A stretch of 6,824 nt of DNA from Dehalococcoidia bacterium (GTDB taxonomy: Bacteria; Chloroflexota; Dehalococcoidia; UBA2979), in contig JABIST010000068.1 of the NCBI GenBank assembly GCA_018700215.1, positions 1-6,824 on the forward strand. Direction: 5' to 3'. Both the position numbers and the translations under genes were made by a program. The notes under the pieces were generated by a model. It was not told the origin of the DNA. It worked only from the letters and a program-made list of their open reading frames with translations, and ran no database searches. Shown one piece after another: positions 5,885-6,824 of this stretch. How positions within the stretch are numbered: position 1 is the first letter of the stretch; each line of letters opens with the position of its first letter.

Positions 5885-6824
5885 TTATCCCCTTGGGAGT
5901 CCGAGGCCGCGATTAGCGATGATGTTGCGCTGGATCTCGGAGGTGCCGGCGAGGATCGAGCGCGAGGTGGCCCAGAGGTAGATCTGGCAGAAGAGGCCGT
6001 CCTCGATGGCGTGCGGCGAGCCGGGCCGGAGCATCGAGTGCTGACCGAGGACGCGGACGGCCCGCTGTGAGTCGCGCTGGATCATCTCGGAGCCGAACAC
6101 CTTGGACATCGAAGCCTCGTAGTTGGGGACGGCGCCGCTAGCCTGCATCCAGGTGACGCGCAGGCCGACCAGCCGCGCGACATCCGCCTCGATGGCGATT
6201 TCGGCGAGGTCGGCGCGGTTGGTGCCGCTGAGTTCGACAGCGTTGGCGGGGTCCTGGACGTGCTGCATGAGCAGGTCGTAAGGGCCTCGGAAGGCGGCGA
6301 CGCGGTCGACGCCGGAGCGTTCGAAATCGAGAGTGGTGGCGCCGACGTACCAGCCGCGATTCTCCTCGCCGATCATGTTGGCAGCAGGGACGCGAACATC
6401 CTCGAAGAAGGTCTCGTTGAATTCGCTGGCTTCGGTGATCTGGCTGATCGGGCGGAGCGAGATGCCGGGGGAATCCTTGCGCATCATGAAATAGCTGATG
6501 CCTCGATGTTTCGGGGCACCGGGGTCGGTGCGGGTGAGGACGTGGAGCCAGTCGGCGTTCTGGGCGCCGGAGGTCCAGATCTTTTGACCGTTGATGATGA
6601 AGTCATCGCCGTCGCGTTCCGCGCGCGTCTGGAGCGAAGCGAGGTCGGAGCCGGAGCCGGGCTCGGAGTATCCCTGGGCCCAGCGCACCTCGTTGCGGGC
6701 GATCTTGGGGAGATGCTCGGCCTTCTGCTCGTCGGTGCCGAACAGCATGAGGGTGGGGCCGACGAGCGAGGCGCCCTGGCCGCCGCGTGGTGAGCCGGCG
6801 AGCACACTCTCTTCGTTGAAGACG
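5885..6824 (-). CDS. Acyl-CoA dehydrogenase (5' end outside window)
   Basis: This is an FAD-dependent enzyme that introduces the alpha-beta double bond into an acyl-CoA thioester, passing electrons to an electron-transfer flavoprotein. The frame stays open to the window edge, reading VFNEES before a GTG at 6805, so the gene begins outside; about 313 of the usual 380-400 residues are present. Visible marks are PTLMLFGTDEQK, WAQGYSEPGSGSDLASLQT (FAD/substrate signature, about 6625-6682), NGQKIWTSGAQNADW, the FFEDVRVP and GEENRGW blocks, and the C-terminal AGTSEIQRNIIANRGLGLPR. The usual catalytic Glu of the YEGT motif is replaced by Ala (5948-5950). A Glu in LDFERSG (6320-6322) occupies the helix-G position used as base by isovaleryl- and long-chain acyl-CoA dehydrogenases. 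Alternatively it could be one subunit of a two-gene dehydrogenase. It is tail to tail with the crotonase gene. The substrate is not predictable. Confidence 0.95.
   Translation of the reverse strand, partial: VFNEESVLAGSPRGGQGASLVGPTLMLFGTDEQKAEHLPKIARNEVRWAQGYSEPGSGSDLASLQTRAERDGDDFIINGQKIWTSGAQNADWLHVLTRTDPGAPKHRGISYFMMRKDSPGISLRPISQITEASEFNETFFEDVRVPAANMIGEENRGWYVGATTLDFERSGVDRVAAFRGPYDLLMQHVQDPANAVELSGTNRADLAEIAIEADVARLVGLRVTWMQASGAVPNYEASMSKVFGSEMIQRDSQRAVRVLGQHSMLRPGSPHAIEDGLFCQIYLWATSRSILAGTSEIQRNIIANRGLGLPRG

Noticed and set aside
5885..6805. Acyl-CoA dehydrogenase gene starting at the GTG at 6805
   Set aside because: The frame continues to the window edge with family-like residues (VFNEES), and the N-terminal helical domain would be missing, so the true start is outside.

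Overview
The window is a GC-rich (clearly above 60% by eye), tightly packed bacterial chromosomal segment. It holds seven protein genes, and the first and last are cut by the window edges. The N-terminal shikimate kinase / C-terminal 3-dehydroquinate synthase fusion and the overall protein style fit an aerobic member of the Chloroflexota or a similar deep-branching high-GC lineage. That placement is inference from family resemblance and is not tested. I see no rRNA, tRNA, CRISPR array, transposase, integrase or phage gene.

Left part (1-2627, all + strand): the 3' end of chorismate synthase (aroC) overlaps by 4 bases (ATGA) with a 570-codon fused shikimate kinase / 3-dehydroquinate synthase (aroKB). 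Together these cover steps 2, 5 and 7 of the shikimate pathway and very probably form one operon. After a 114-base gap with two adjacent hairpins comes a small acylphosphatase gene.

Middle part (2628-5804): a DHA2-like MFS transporter (- strand, TTG start) meets the acylphosphatase gene tail to tail. Upstream of it, on the same strand, lies a RidA/YjgF-family gene. The 159-base gap between them contains strong inverted repeats that exclude one another. RidA is divergently transcribed from a crotonase-fold (enoyl-CoA hydratase/isomerase) gene, with a 167-base shared control region.

Right part (5805-6824): an acyl-CoA dehydrogenase gene on the - strand runs tail to tail against the crotonase gene and leaves the window at its 5' end. 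The crotonase and the dehydrogenase suggest an acyl-CoA degradation role for this side. RidA could remove reactive enamine/imine intermediates, but that link is conjecture.

Both convergent gene junctions carry the same tandem UUCG-type hairpin element: an identical 13-base core and a second, similar hairpin about 20 bases on. These are best read as bidirectional terminators. I do not find a convincing undescribed multi-gene system. The points most worth checking are the crotonase active site (both classical hydratase glutamates replaced, with a glutamate at the isomerase position), the dehydrogenase lacking the C-terminal catalytic glutamate, the repeated terminator element, and the alternative stem-loops ahead of the transporter.
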